A DNA stretch of 64,000 nucleotides from Paenibacillus sp. JNUCC-31 (GTDB lineage: Bacteria; Bacillota; Bacilli; Paenibacillales; Paenibacillaceae): assembly GCF_014844075.1 (NCBI RefSeq), contig NZ_CP062165.1, positions 682,001-746,000 of the forward strand, given 5' to 3'. This document shows, in pieces, positions 24,733 to 34,550 of this stretch. The notes under the pieces were generated by a model. That model worked only from the letters and a program-made list of their open reading frames with translations, had not been told where the DNA came from and made no database searches. Position 1 is the first letter of the stretch. Each line of letters begins with the position of its first letter. The position numbers and the translations under genes are program-made.

Positions 24733-24858
24733 ACAGGATCTCCCCTTTATAAGCAAGTCTTATAACAGATTATGATGCACAAAACAATATGTGCTGAAAA
24801 TAAATCTATGTAGTTATGTTATCATTTTATACCTGCAAATGCACGAAGTAAAATCGAC

Positions 24859-24903
24859 AAAAAAAGAATCAATCCACATCAAAACAGGACTGTGGATGAT
24901 TCT
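24859..24903 (-). terminator. Terminator after the 118-residue membrane protein gene
   Basis: Stem GAATCAATCCACA/TGTGGATGATTC (24866-24902) with one bulge, then seven T on the minus strand, located 17 bases after the stop codon at 24920. Confidence 0.88.
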
Positions 24904-24919
24904 AATGGGGAGTTTTGGT

Positions 24920-25276
24920 TTATAAACCCGGTACTGTTGTGTTTGTTTGAGTTAAAATCTGCTCAACTTCATGTTTGACATCTGGATTGGTGCGAATAAA
25001 ATCCTTTAACATGTTCATATTCTCTTCCTTTTCCTGCGGAGTAACTGTTCTTGTACTCTTTTTAAGCGAGTTCTTGTGTGACTCTTCACCATGTTCATTT
25101 GATTTGGAGCTGAATCCGTCCATGCCCGGGAATGTCATCTCCATCATCTTATGTTTGGCCTGATTCATCATGCTGCGGGATGAACCGGAAGACAGCATTG
25201 GCATTTTACCTTTGGACAGCCAAGTACTGGCTGCTACGCCAACTGCAATGCCCACTAAAAAAGATGACGCCTTCAT
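24920..25276 (-). CDS. Membrane-anchored protein with YtxH-like N-terminus
   Basis: A 118-residue protein of unknown function. The first 20 residues (FLVGIAVGVAASTWLSKGK) form a glycine-containing hydrophobic helix like those of small YtxH-type envelope proteins. The rest is hydrophilic, with a methionine-rich stretch (SMMNQAKHKMMEMTFPGMDG) and a charged region. The C-terminal 40 residues look helical. It is divergent from the polysaccharide deacetylase gene with under 100 bases between, and has its own terminator. AAGAGGAGG precedes the ATG. Confidence 0.7.
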   Translation of the reverse strand: MKASSFLVGIAVGVAASTWLSKGKMPMLSSGSSRSMMNQAKHKMMEMTFPGMDGFSSKSNEHGEESHKNSLKKSTRTVTPQEKEENMNMLKDFIRTNPDVKHEVEQILTQTNTTVPGL

Positions 25277-25369
25277 TACACCAACCTCCTCTTAATGTTA
25301 AAATCACAACTAGTGTTTGCGGGAGCGCGCCATATCATTCGCATAAATACAGGAAAGGGAGTTGAAATC

Positions 25370-26305
25370 ATGGTTAGACACATCGCCGCCTTAATTATGA
25401 TTGCATGCATGCTGTTGTCAGCGTGTGGAGCAAAAGAACAAACATCACCTGAAATCGCGAGGTCCAGCAACGAATCAGATACTTCTTCCCCGAACAAGCA
25501 GAACGGTCCAACTGCAACTGGCACAGAGGAAGCTCATTCCACTGATTCCCAGTTCCCAACGGATAAAACATCTGATCAGGAAACACCCGGTGATGACGAT
25601 ACGTTTCTAACAGAAAAGGAAAATACAAACAGCACAGCCGGTACAGAGGCATCCACAGATAATATTGAAAAAACGTACCACATGAACGCCAATTATTACA
25701 TCAAGCCCAATGATAAAACGAGTGAAAACAAAGTGGTGTTGCTGACATTTGATGATGGCCCCAAAGAAGAAAAAATGATTAATGCTTTAATCGACACATT
25801 GGATAAACATGAAGCGAAAGCGATATTTTTTGTTAACGGATACCGAGTGAAGAGTCACCCAGAATTGCTAGAGATCATTCATGAACGTGGTCAAGTGGTA
25901 GGAAATCATGCGTGGGATCATGAGGATCTGAAAAAGATGTCCACCTCGGTAGCTACCAAACAGGTAACCGATGTTCAAAAGATTGTGAAAGATACGATTG
26001 GCGTGGAGCCCCAGTTCTTCCGTCCACCCTTCGGCTCAGGTAATGATGCTTTGAAAGCCACTGTCAAAAAAAACGGCATGTTATATATGACATGGTCTAA
26101 TGGTTCACTGGACTGGGACAAGAGTACCAAAAACAAACCGGATAAAGTCATCCAGAATGTACTGGATCAATTAAACCCGGGTAGTAATATTTTGATGCAT
26201 GAGCTGCCCTGGACTGTTGACGCACTCGATGAGTTGTTAACCAAACTGGAAAAGAAAGGCTACACTTTTGTCGACCCCCGCTCCATTGAATTGGAAGCAC
26301 GCTAA
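25370..26305 (+). CDS. Polysaccharide deacetylase lipoprotein
   Basis: A 311-residue exported enzyme. The signal peptide ends in the lipobox LLSAC (Cys19), followed by about 80 residues of Ser/Thr/Glu-rich linker and a NodB homology domain. Catalytic motifs are TFDDGP (126-131), the zinc-binding GNHAWDHEDL, RPPFGSGN, and a late LMHE. It probably removes acetyl groups from peptidoglycan or another N-acetylglucosamine polymer on the cell or spore surface. The ATG at 25370 follows AAAGGGAG; an in-frame ATG at 25295 has no site. It stands alone on the plus strand and shares a terminator with the convergent phosphoesterase. Confidence 0.9.
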   Translation: MVRHIAALIMIACMLLSACGAKEQTSPEIARSSNESDTSSPNKQNGPTATGTEEAHSTDSQFPTDKTSDQETPGDDDTFLTEKENTNSTAGTEASTDNIEKTYHMNANYYIKPNDKTSENKVVLLTFDDGPKEEKMINALIDTLDKHEAKAIFFVNGYRVKSHPELLEIIHERGQVVGNHAWDHEDLKKMSTSVATKQVTDVQKIVKDTIGVEPQFFRPPFGSGNDALKATVKKNGMLYMTWSNGSLDWDKSTKNKPDKVIQNVLDQLNPGSNILMHELPWTVDALDELLTKLEKKGYTFVDPRSIELEAR

Positions 26306-26378
26306 CTTACTTATTTGGCCAACACTCAGCATAATCTCAGTGATGATTTAGAATGGACATAAAGGAACATACAAAGTT

Positions 26379-26421
26379 AAATAAACAGCCTTGATCCCAT
26401 GTGGATCAAGGCTGTTTATTT
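26379..26421. terminator. Bidirectional terminator overlapping the end of the phosphoesterase gene
   Basis: A 19-bp perfect stem starting AAATAAACAGCC and ending GGCTGTTTATTT, with a five-base loop. It serves the convergent deacetylase and phosphoesterase genes. Its right arm includes the last codons of the phosphoesterase. Confidence 0.93.
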
Positions 26422-27218
26422 GAGAGCATTCGCAAAGTAATGATATGCATTTCTGCGGGACAACAAAGTCTGAACGGCAAATGATTTGTTCCGTATCCTT
26501 TGCTAACCAGCATTTTGCCTTCCTGCTCGGTATCATTACCATCTTTTCTCAAAGAGAACCATCCGCTAGATACCGAGCGGTACGCTTTGTTAAGAAAAAC
26601 GGGGCCAAACCCAGGCATTACCAATTGTCCGCCATGCGTGTGACCACTTAATATCAGATCAACTGGTTCATTTAAATGAAGAGCCTGCAGGGGATCGTGC
26701 ACGATAGCAATTTTGCAATCTTTGGTATCCAGCTCTGTAAGCAGTGAATCCCCTCGCCCTGAACGATAATCAAATCCAACCAGGCAAAGTTTGCTTTTGC
26801 CTTTATGAAGATAGACGGTAGAATCTTGCAAAAGTTGAATGCCCGTATCCCGGAATATCCGTTCGAGCTGTACAGTTCCTGCTCTTTTATCGTGGTTTCC
26901 ATACACGGTATATGCAGGAGCTATATATGATAATAAGCTCATGTTATGTCTGACAATGGGCCATGAAATTCCTTTTTCTGCCACATCTCCCCCAATGATA
27001 ACCCAGTCAACCTGATTGCGAAGGTACTCCAGATCCTTCTGTTTCAGTCTGCGTTTATGGATATCCGATAAATACAGGATTTTGCTCCCATCAAAAGAAG
27101 ACGGCAAATTCGACACTTCAACCTCTTCGGAAACAATGTGGTGAAGATGCGCCTCACGCCACATATGAACCAGCAAGATAATCCCTGCCAAAATAACGAC
27201 CACAAACCAGATCCACAT
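26406..27218 (-). CDS. Membrane-anchored metallophosphoesterase, YpbG-like
   Basis: A calcineurin-like phosphoesterase of about 270 residues with an N-terminal hydrophobic helix (VVVILAGIILLVH). The dinuclear metal motifs are all present: LSDIH, GGDV, GNHD and SGHTHGGQ, the last typical of the YkuE/YpbG-type branch. Substrate is unknown; members include enzymes acting on nucleotides or lipid-linked phosphates. I favour the ATG at 27218, which overlaps the previous stop as TAATG, though an in-frame ATG at 27230 is possible. A GGAGCGCCTCC palindrome lies about 20 bases upstream. It lies downstream of the CPBP protease gene, like ypbG after ypbD in B. subtilis. Confidence 0.85.
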   Translation of the reverse strand: MWIWFVVVILAGIILLVHMWREAHLHHIVSEEVEVSNLPSSFDGSKILYLSDIHKRRLKQKDLEYLRNQVDWVIIGGDVAEKGISWPIVRHNMSLLSYIAPAYTVYGNHDKRAGTVQLERIFRDTGIQLLQDSTVYLHKGKSKLCLVGFDYRSGRGDSLLTELDTKDCKIAIVHDPLQALHLNEPVDLILSGHTHGGQLVMPGFGPVFLNKAYRSVSSGWFSLRKDGNDTEQEGKMLVSKGYGTNHLPFRLCCPAEMHIITLRMLSNKQP

Positions 27219-27670
27219 TACCAAGGCCATGGAAGAAACGTATTCAGAGGAGGCGCTCCTTCCACTCCCCACCAAATAAGACTTATGGTAAGCAAAATAA
27301 ATATAAAAATGAGTGAGTTTACAAATCGTTTACTAAGCCGCAAACGCCGAGAAGGATGAAGCTCTGTCCGTGTAGGCAGTGTACCCGCTTCGGAAACGGA
27401 TTCTTCTGATGGATTTTGTGCTTTTTTGGTGCGTGCTGGTGCCCGCTGGGGGAGTACCGGACTTTCCAACGATGTTATATTCGATTTGCGTTGTGATCTT
27501 GGTATGGAGACAGAAGTGATCTGCGGGATGATGGCCACCTCCGCGGCAGCAGCTGATTCAACAACCAAATTGACTTGAGAAGTTTCAGAACGCTCAGACG
27601 TCTCTGTCTTATCCGAGTTACGATGGCGCTGTCTGCCGTATGTCTTCATTCTACTTAATTGCTGATTCAT
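27218..27670 (-). CDS. Tail-anchored protein of unknown function
   Basis: A 150-residue protein: about 110 hydrophilic, probably disordered residues rich in Ser, Thr, Arg and Glu, then one hydrophobic helix (SLIFIFILLTISLIWWGV) and a short C-terminal tail ending PWPW. Its position between CPBP protease and phosphoesterase genes matches ypbE in B. subtilis, but no LysM domain is present, so it is a positional rather than a proven sequence counterpart. Its ATG overlaps the upstream stop (ATGA) and its stop overlaps the downstream start (TAATG), so all three genes are coupled. GGAGGGG precedes it. Confidence 0.7.
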   Translation of the reverse strand: MNQQLSRMKTYGRQRHRNSDKTETSERSETSQVNLVVESAAAAEVAIIPQITSVSIPRSQRKSNITSLESPVLPQRAPARTKKAQNPSEESVSEAGTLPTRTELHPSRRLRLSKRFVNSLIFIFILLTISLIWWGVEGAPPLNTFLPWPW

Positions 27671-28260
27671 GATCCCCTCCGAAAACGTATCGCTAATCCA
27701 GACACCAAATCAATAATAAAATGACATAATATTGGCGCCCATAATGTGCCGGATTGCAAATAAATCCAACCCAATCCGTAACTGGAGACAAATACCCAAC
27801 CTGTTGGAATCCAATGCCGCAGATATCGGATGTGGATCACTGCAAATATAATACTTGTCCAGTAGGGACCTATCGCATACTGTATAGCTCCACGAAATAA
27901 CAATTCTTCGCAGACAGCAACGATGGCTGCTATACATACAATATGCCAGATCGGACGCTGTCGAAACAGCATCTCGTTAATCCCCCCGTCGTCCATACTT
28001 TCTTGAGGAATGACATAGGACAGAATCAAGTCCATTACAAGCATTATGCCAGCAAGTCCAAGTCCCCACCATATAAAATGGTAGCTGTCAGGCCATGCAA
28101 ACACATCCAACAAATTTCGCTTCTGCAATAAAATCCACACAACCCCAACGATCAGAGTTAAACCTTGTGTAAAATATAGATTGATCAGGAGCAAGCGCTC
28201 GGTAAGCTGCTGTGGTTCAGCCTTCTGAATCTTGAACTTGGGAAACTTCAACTTTTTCAT
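27667..28260 (-). CDS. ypbD: CPBP-family intramembrane metalloprotease, YpbD-like
   Basis: A 197-residue membrane protein of the CAAX protease/bacteriocin-processing (Abi) family. The catalytic EExxxR motif is VCEELLFRG (Glu118, Glu119) and later histidine blocks are FAVIHI and LCHFIIDL. About six hydrophobic segments follow a basic, cytoplasmic N-terminus (MKKLKFPKFKIQK). It is first in a three-gene coupled unit with the tail-anchored unknown and the phosphoesterase, the same layout as ypbD-ypbE-...-ypbG of B. subtilis. Substrate unknown. Confidence 0.87.
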   Translation of the reverse strand: MKKLKFPKFKIQKAEPQQLTERLLLINLYFTQGLTLIVGVVWILLQKRNLLDVFAWPDSYHFIWWGLGLAGIMLVMDLILSYVIPQESMDDGGINEMLFRQRPIWHIVCIAAIVAVCEELLFRGAIQYAIGPYWTSIIFAVIHIRYLRHWIPTGWVFVSSYGLGWIYLQSGTLWAPILCHFIIDLVSGLAIRFRRGS

Positions 28261-28556
28261 CGATGTGTCTGTCCTCTTGACTTATATTTGATGGATAACA
28301 AGTTCGTTGTCCAATCGGATAGTATACTAAATCATAGCCAAAAAACCAAATAGGTTCAAGGCCTGCCCCAAGTCCCGATTTTTCAGCGTAGCTATATCCG
28401 ATGGATTAGTTCATTACTACAATAAAATTCGATTCACAAAACAGCTTGTAATCAAGATGATTTTATCATTAACGAAGTCAATTGCTAACATTTATTTGCT
28501 TTGTCTGCCACTGAAGAAAATGAATTTCGTAAATTGAACTAAAACATTTATGCCTA

Positions 28557-28586
28557 TTGACATGCTCATGTCAGCCATGATACATT
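28557..28586 (+). promoter_or_regulatory. Predicted sigma-A promoter of the serA leader
   Basis: TTGACA at 28557-28562 and TACATT at 28581-28586 with an 18-base spacer, just ahead of the T-box leader. A 7-bp direct or inverted relation within the spacer (CATG repeats) was not judged significant. The 296 bases before it, back to the divergent protease gene, are AT-rich and hold nothing I recognise. Confidence 0.65.
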
Positions 28587-28593
28587 ATGAAAA

Positions 28594-28868
28594 AATTAGT
28601 CACGTTAAACACGATGATGGAAAAAAGACGTTGCTTTGTCTTACAGAGAGCCGATGGATGGTGTAAATCGGTGGCAGGCAGATGATCTTGAGCGCTCCTG
28701 AGTTATTGCATTGAAATTGGAGTAGGTGCAATCGGTTTAGACCCGTTATCCTCTTCGGTCTTCATTGACCGCTAAGACTGTCGTTGCGAAACGGCGGTGA
28801 ATTAGGGTGGTACCACGACAACTCTCGTCCCTTATTGCGCAAGCAGTATGTGGATTGAGAGTTTTTTG
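28594..28868 (+). ncRNA. T-box leader upstream of serA
   Basis: This leader has the hallmarks of a tRNA-sensing T-box. AGAGAGCC and a distal GGATGGTG loop closed by CCGAT/ATCGG (28645-28672) form the top of stem I. CCGTTATC lies at 28743-28750, the 14-base T-box AGGGTGGTACCACG at 28804-28817, and a terminator at 28820-28868 (AACTCTC/GAGAGTT followed by six T). Uncharged tRNA should stabilise the antiterminator and allow serA transcription. The likely specifier codon is AGC (serine) in TTGAGCGCTCC (28688-28698), which fits serA, but I did not confirm it by a full stem I fold. The tRNA-contacting bulge reads TGGT. Confidence 0.88.
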
Positions 28869-29033
28869 ATTTATTTTAAGTAAAGACGTGGGAATTGCCC
28901 TATTTGCTACACCCTCCCCCTCTGCTGCGACACCGCGTTGTTGAGAGGAAGGATCGGAATGGTTTTAAGGAATACCTCTTCTGTGAGGTCAGACCTTGAC
29001 GATATAGATACACATACCAAGGAGGAAGAAACC

Positions 29034-30629
29034 ATGTACAAAGTGTTAGTGTCGGACCCTATTAGTGATCTGGGTATCCAGCAACTGGTGGATGCAAATG
29101 ATGTTGTTGTAGAGAAGAAAACAGGTCTTAGCGAAGATGAACTTGTTGCCATTATCGGCAATTATGATGCCCTTCTGGTTCGAAGCCAGACTCGTGTTAC
29201 GGATCGTATTATGACTGCAGGTACAAATCTTAAAGTCATCGGACGTGCTGGTGTAGGTGTAGATAACATTGATCTGGAAGCTGCTACACAACGTGGTATC
29301 ATTGTTATTAATGCTCCCGATGGTAACACCATTACGACATGTGAGCATACATTTGCCATGATGATGGCACTTGCGCGACACATTCCTCAAGCTTATGCCA
29401 AAACCATTCAAGGTACTTGGGATCGCAAAACCTTCCTTGGTGTGGAATTAAGAAACAAAACACTGGGTGTACTCGGTATGGGACGAATTGGGAGTGAAGT
29501 TGCAAAACGAGCGAAAGCGTTCGGTATGGACATTCTTGCATTCGATCCGTTCCTCACACAAGAGCGTGCTGAAAAACTGCAAGTTAAACTGGCCAGCGTG
29601 GATGACATCATTCGCAATGCCGACTTCATGACTGTACACACACCATTGACACCTGAAACACGCCATATGATTTCCCGTCCACAATTTGAAGTCATGAAAA
29701 AGGGAATGCGTATTATCAACTGTGCCCGCGGTGGAGTTGTTGATGAACTGGCACTTGTAGAAGCCATTGATGAAGGTATCGTTGCTGGTGCAGCATTTGA
29801 CGTTTTCGAGAGCGAGCCGCCAGCTGCTGATCACCCGTTCCTGAATCACCCAAGCATTATTGTTACACCTCACCTGGGTGCATCCACAGTAGAAGCTCAA
29901 GAAAACGTAGCTATTGATGTATCAGAACAAGTACTGCACATCCTGCGCAATGAACCGTTCAAAAACGCAGTTAACATGCCAGCTGTGGCTCCAACAGTAA
30001 TGAACAAATTACAGCCGTACTTTAAACTGGGCGAAACACTGGGTAGCTTCGCGGCTCAGATCACTCAAAATGCGGTTCAGGAAATTCGGATCGATTATGC
30101 TGGAGACCTGTCTGAAGTGGATACTTCCCCTTTAACTCGTTACATTGTAAAAGGGATTCTGGCAAGACATCTAGGTGGAGAAGCCAATATTGTCAACTCC
30201 ATGCATTTAGCTAAAGTGCGGGATCTCAATGTAGTGGTTAGCCAAACATCGACTACCAAAGGATTTACAAATCTGATTACCGTTACACTTGTAACGACTC
30301 AGGATTCCGAGGAGCGCCGTGTTGCGGGCACATTGCTTGCCGGTTACGGAGAACGAATCGTGCGTCTTGACAAATTCCCAGTGGATATTGCTCCGGAAGG
30401 TCACCAAATTCTAATCTCGCATAATGACAAACCAGGTATTATCGGACGAGTGGGAACCTTGCTCGGACAAAACGATGTGAACATCGCATCAATGCAAGTT
30501 GGTCGGAAAATTATCGGTGGAGCTGCTATTATGATTCTGACAGTTGACAAGGAAGTTCCGAAAGATGTTCTTGTACAGCTCGCTGCTCTTCCAGAAATCA
30601 ATACAGCCGTTGAAATTGTACTCCATTAA
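29034..30629 (+). CDS. serA: D-3-phosphoglycerate dehydrogenase
   Basis: A 531-residue enzyme starting serine synthesis by oxidising 3-phosphoglycerate with NAD+. It has the catalytic and NAD-binding domains of the D-2-hydroxyacid dehydrogenase family (GVLGMGRIGSEVAKRA at the Rossmann turn; the catalytic histidine in TPHLGAST), an intervening domain, and a C-terminal ACT domain (HNDKPGIIGRVGTLLGQNDV) for possible allosteric control by serine. The ATG at 29034 follows AAGGAGG; upstream in-frame codons lie within leader RNA. Control by the T-box upstream links expression to tRNA charging. Confidence 0.96.
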   Translation: MYKVLVSDPISDLGIQQLVDANDVVVEKKTGLSEDELVAIIGNYDALLVRSQTRVTDRIMTAGTNLKVIGRAGVGVDNIDLEAATQRGIIVINAPDGNTITTCEHTFAMMMALARHIPQAYAKTIQGTWDRKTFLGVELRNKTLGVLGMGRIGSEVAKRAKAFGMDILAFDPFLTQERAEKLQVKLASVDDIIRNADFMTVHTPLTPETRHMISRPQFEVMKKGMRIINCARGGVVDELALVEAIDEGIVAGAAFDVFESEPPAADHPFLNHPSIIVTPHLGASTVEAQENVAIDVSEQVLHILRNEPFKNAVNMPAVAPTVMNKLQPYFKLGETLGSFAAQITQNAVQEIRIDYAGDLSEVDTSPLTRYIVKGILARHLGGEANIVNSMHLAKVRDLNVVVSQTSTTKGFTNLITVTLVTTQDSEERRVAGTLLAGYGERIVRLDKFPVDIAPEGHQILISHNDKPGIIGRVGTLLGQNDVNIASMQVGRKIIGGAAIMILTVDKEVPKDVLVQLAALPEINTAVEIVLH

Positions 30630-30641
30630 TATCAAATATTC

Positions 30642-30677
30642 AAAAGAGGCAATCCTGTAAAGGATCGCCTCTTTTTT
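30642..30677. terminator. Terminator after serA
   Basis: Stem AAAAGAGGCAATCCT/AGGATCGCCTCTTTT with a four-base loop and one mismatch, followed by T. It ends serA and, by symmetry, probably the convergent collagen-like gene. Confidence 0.92.
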
Positions 30678-30682
30678 GGTTA

Positions 30683-32100
<1,418 letters not shown>

Positions 32101-32820
32101 AACTCCTGGCAACCCCTGCGGACCTGGTACGCCTTGGGGACCTACAGGACCTATGGGTCCAGCTGTTCCTCCTGGCCCGGCTGGACCAGGCACCCCGGGT
32201 ACACCTGGCACTTCTGGTGGACCTGGAGGACCAGGGGTTCCGGGTGTACCAAACGAACTTGTGGCACGACTTAAAGATATGGATATGGATCGAATCAATC
32301 CGACCAGTTTATCTTTTTCGTCAGGTGAAACTTCCAGAAGCAATGTGACGCTTAATAAATCATCTAGTAGATTTTGTAAATTACCCACCAAATTGATGAC
32401 CGCTACCGGCACAACTTCAGAACCTGCTATTGTGAGTTCCAACACAGATTGCAGCTCTGCTTTCACCCCAGGACGAAAACTGGTAGTATTAACAAAAAAG
32501 AGTAAATTCCGTAAACTGTTTTGTAAAGCCAAAATATGGGCCGCAGTAGGCTGGCTGACCGCGACCGGAATAGTCACAGTGAGAGAGCTCAAAATAGACT
32601 GAAACTGCTCCACTTCACTGGATGTTATTGGAATAAATAGTGATCCCGCTCGAAACGATCTTCCTTCCAGAAAAGCCTTAATATTAACCCGTTTTCTTTC
32701 ATCAGGCATGCGAAATCCAATCCTCCTTTTACTTCCTTGTTTTTAAACTTATGTTACATAGGAGGCAAAATTATCTTGGACACTTTTTTATGCAAATAAA
32801 AGTGACTTCTTATGTTCCAC

Positions 32821-32850
32821 GTTGAACAAGATTAAACGGTACTGTTCAAC
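32821..32850. repeat. Inverted repeat GTTGAACA/TGTTCAAC beside the insertion sequence
   Basis: Perfect 8-bp arms separated by 14 bases, ending six bases before the left end of the insertion sequence and 112 bases upstream of the collagen-like gene start. It may be an operator or part of an older terminator; no use is proven. Confidence 0.5.
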
Positions 32851-32856
32851 AAAAAA

Positions 32857-32883
32857 GCACCCTCTACAGGCAATGTCATTAAG
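32857..32883 (+). repeat. Left terminal inverted repeat of the insertion sequence
   Basis: Starts GCACCCTCTACAGGCAATG and matches the complement of the right end except for a four-base difference (CTGTAGA versus TACA) near the tip. Confidence 0.8.
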
Positions 32884-32915
32884 ATAAGGCACAGACCCAA
32901 AAATGAATAACAAGA

Positions 32916-32947
32916 GCAGGTCATCCAAAAGATGGCCTGCTTTTTTT
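32916..32947 (+). terminator. Terminator inside the left end of the insertion sequence
   Basis: Stem GCAGGTCATC/GATGGCCTGC with a five-base loop and one G-T pair, then seven T. It lies between the left repeat and the transposase gene and would stop transcription entering from outside, a common safeguard of insertion sequences. Confidence 0.88.
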
Positions 32948-33018
32948 GCGTAAAAAAACTTGACAAGTTGTTAGAAATGTGTGGCGAAGCCCCTTGAAAC
33001 AAAGAGGAGGTTACGCCA

Positions 33019-34341
33019 ATGAATTCGTACGCAATTTCGCTAAAAGACAAGTTGACATCCCTCATACGAGAAATGTCTCTCGCGCCCGCACCTTATGTTA
33101 GAAACGCGGAAAACGATTTTACCCGAAAGAAAAAGTTGCCTTTTGAAACGGTAATGCATCTTCTCATCTCTATGGGAGGCAACAGCCTGTACAAGGAGCT
33201 TCTGGAATCCCAAGGCTATGATGTGAACACCGCAACCACTTCTGCTTTTGTCCAGCAGCGGAATAAAATTCTGCCGTCTGCTGTGGAGTTCTTGTTTCAC
33301 CAATTTACGCAATCCTACACGGATATCAAGGACTACCGCGGGTATCGGTTACTTGCCGTTGACGGTTCGGATTTGCATATCGCTACGGACTCGTCAGACA
33401 CGGATACCTACTTTCAAAATGCGCCTGGGACGAAAGGCTACAACCTGTTGCACTTGAACGCTGCCTATGACTTATGCAACCGACTATATGTAGATGCGGT
33501 CGTCCAGCCGCGAAGATTGTGCAACGAGGGAAGGGCGCTCGCCACGATGGTGGATCGTTCTCCCATTCAGGGAAAAACCATTGTCATTGCTGACCGGGGC
33601 TATGAAAGCTACAACAATTTCGCACATTTGGAACGCAAGGGGTGGAGCTATGTCATTCGGGTAAAGGATCTGAATTCAAAGGGGATTCTTTCAGGCTTAC
33701 ACTTGCCTTCTGGGGGAGAATTTGATACGAACGTGCATCTGACACTTACCAAAAAGCAAACCAAAGAGATTAAGGCTCAGCCTGAGAAGTATAAGTTCGT
33801 CCCATCCACCTCTACCTTTGATTTTTTGGATCTGCAGGAGAATCTGTATTACCCGATTTTCTTTCGGGTTGTTCGTTTTGTACTGCCAACGGGCGATTAT
33901 GAAACCGTCATTACAAATCTTTCAGCCGATGATTTTCCGCCGGATGCACTGAAATCTATTTATCACCTGCGCTGGGGCATTGAAACTTCTTTCAGGGCAC
34001 TAAAATACACTGTGGGTCTGACCAATTTTCACGCCAAAAAGCAAGAGTCCATCGTCCAAGAGATATTCGCAAGAATGATCCTGTACAATTTTGCTGAAAT
34101 GGTGACCTCGCACGTCATCATTTCGCAAATGGATAAACAGCACCTATACCAAGTAAACTTTACGGTTGCTGTTCATGTGTGTAGGTACTTTCTGCGCTCA
34201 AGGGACGAAGAACCCCCGCCTGATGTTGAAGCACTGATTCGCAAGAACATATTGCCCATTCGACCCCATCGACCAGGACAGGAGAATAAGCGAAAAATCC
34301 GCTGGAAATCAGTCGTTAGCTTCGTATACAGAGTAGCATAA
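33019..34341 (+). CDS. IS4-family transposase
   Basis: A 440-residue DDE transposase. The first aspartate lies in LLAVDGSDLHI and the second in TIVIADRGYESYNN. The YREK signature with the catalytic glutamate is YHLRWGIETSFRALK. Length and motifs fit the IS4 family. GAGGAGG precedes the ATG with eight-base spacing. The frame is complete and uninterrupted between intact terminal repeats, so the enzyme is probably functional. No accessory gene is carried. Confidence 0.93.
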   Translation: MNSYAISLKDKLTSLIREMSLAPAPYVRNAENDFTRKKKLPFETVMHLLISMGGNSLYKELLESQGYDVNTATTSAFVQQRNKILPSAVEFLFHQFTQSYTDIKDYRGYRLLAVDGSDLHIATDSSDTDTYFQNAPGTKGYNLLHLNAAYDLCNRLYVDAVVQPRRLCNEGRALATMVDRSPIQGKTIVIADRGYESYNNFAHLERKGWSYVIRVKDLNSKGILSGLHLPSGGEFDTNVHLTLTKKQTKEIKAQPEKYKFVPSTSTFDFLDLQENLYYPIFFRVVRFVLPTGDYETVITNLSADDFPPDALKSIYHLRWGIETSFRALKYTVGLTNFHAKKQESIVQEIFARMILYNFAEMVTSHVIISQMDKQHLYQVNFTVAVHVCRYFLRSRDEEPPPDVEALIRKNILPIRPHRPGQENKRKIRWKSVVSFVYRVA

Positions 34342-34424
34342 TTAGTGCCATATGAACATTTTTTAAGCGGACATTCCTTCCGCTTTGTTTGCTGTATCAT
34401 TTTTTCGTACTTGGACAAAAAAGT

Positions 34425-34468
34425 AACGGCACAGGACTTTTCCCATGCCGTTTCAATTTTATTTTTTT
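34425..34468 (+). terminator. Terminator after the transposase gene
   Basis: Stem AACGGCA/TGCCGTT with a 14-base loop, followed by a T-rich run. It lies inside the insertion sequence. Confidence 0.75.
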
Positions 34469-34494
34469 ATTCTCATTTTTGTCTTTAAGCTAAA

Positions 34495-34524
34495 CTTAAT
34501 GACATTGCCTCTACAGGAGGGTGC
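34495..34524 (-). repeat. Right terminal inverted repeat of the insertion sequence
   Basis: Reads CTTAATGACATTGCC then TCTACAGGAGGGTGC on the plus strand, the complement of the left end. Confidence 0.8.
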
Positions 34525-34550
34525 TTTCGCACTTTTTGTATGAAATCGGG

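Larger units (their letters stand above)
32857..34524 (+). mobile_element. IS4-type insertion sequence, about 1.67 kb
   Basis: A single transposase gene is bounded by inverted repeats: left end 32857-32883 (GCACCCTC then TACAGGCAATGTCATTAAG) and right end 34495-34524, whose complement reads GCACCCTC then CTGTAGAGGCAATGTCATT. The three outer bases AAA may also belong to the repeat. The element carries its own inward terminator at the left (32916-32947) and one after the transposase. It lies between the collagen-like gene and resE, ending 26 bases from the resE stop codon. I see no clear target-site duplication. The transposase is intact, so the element may be recent and active. Confidence 0.88.
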
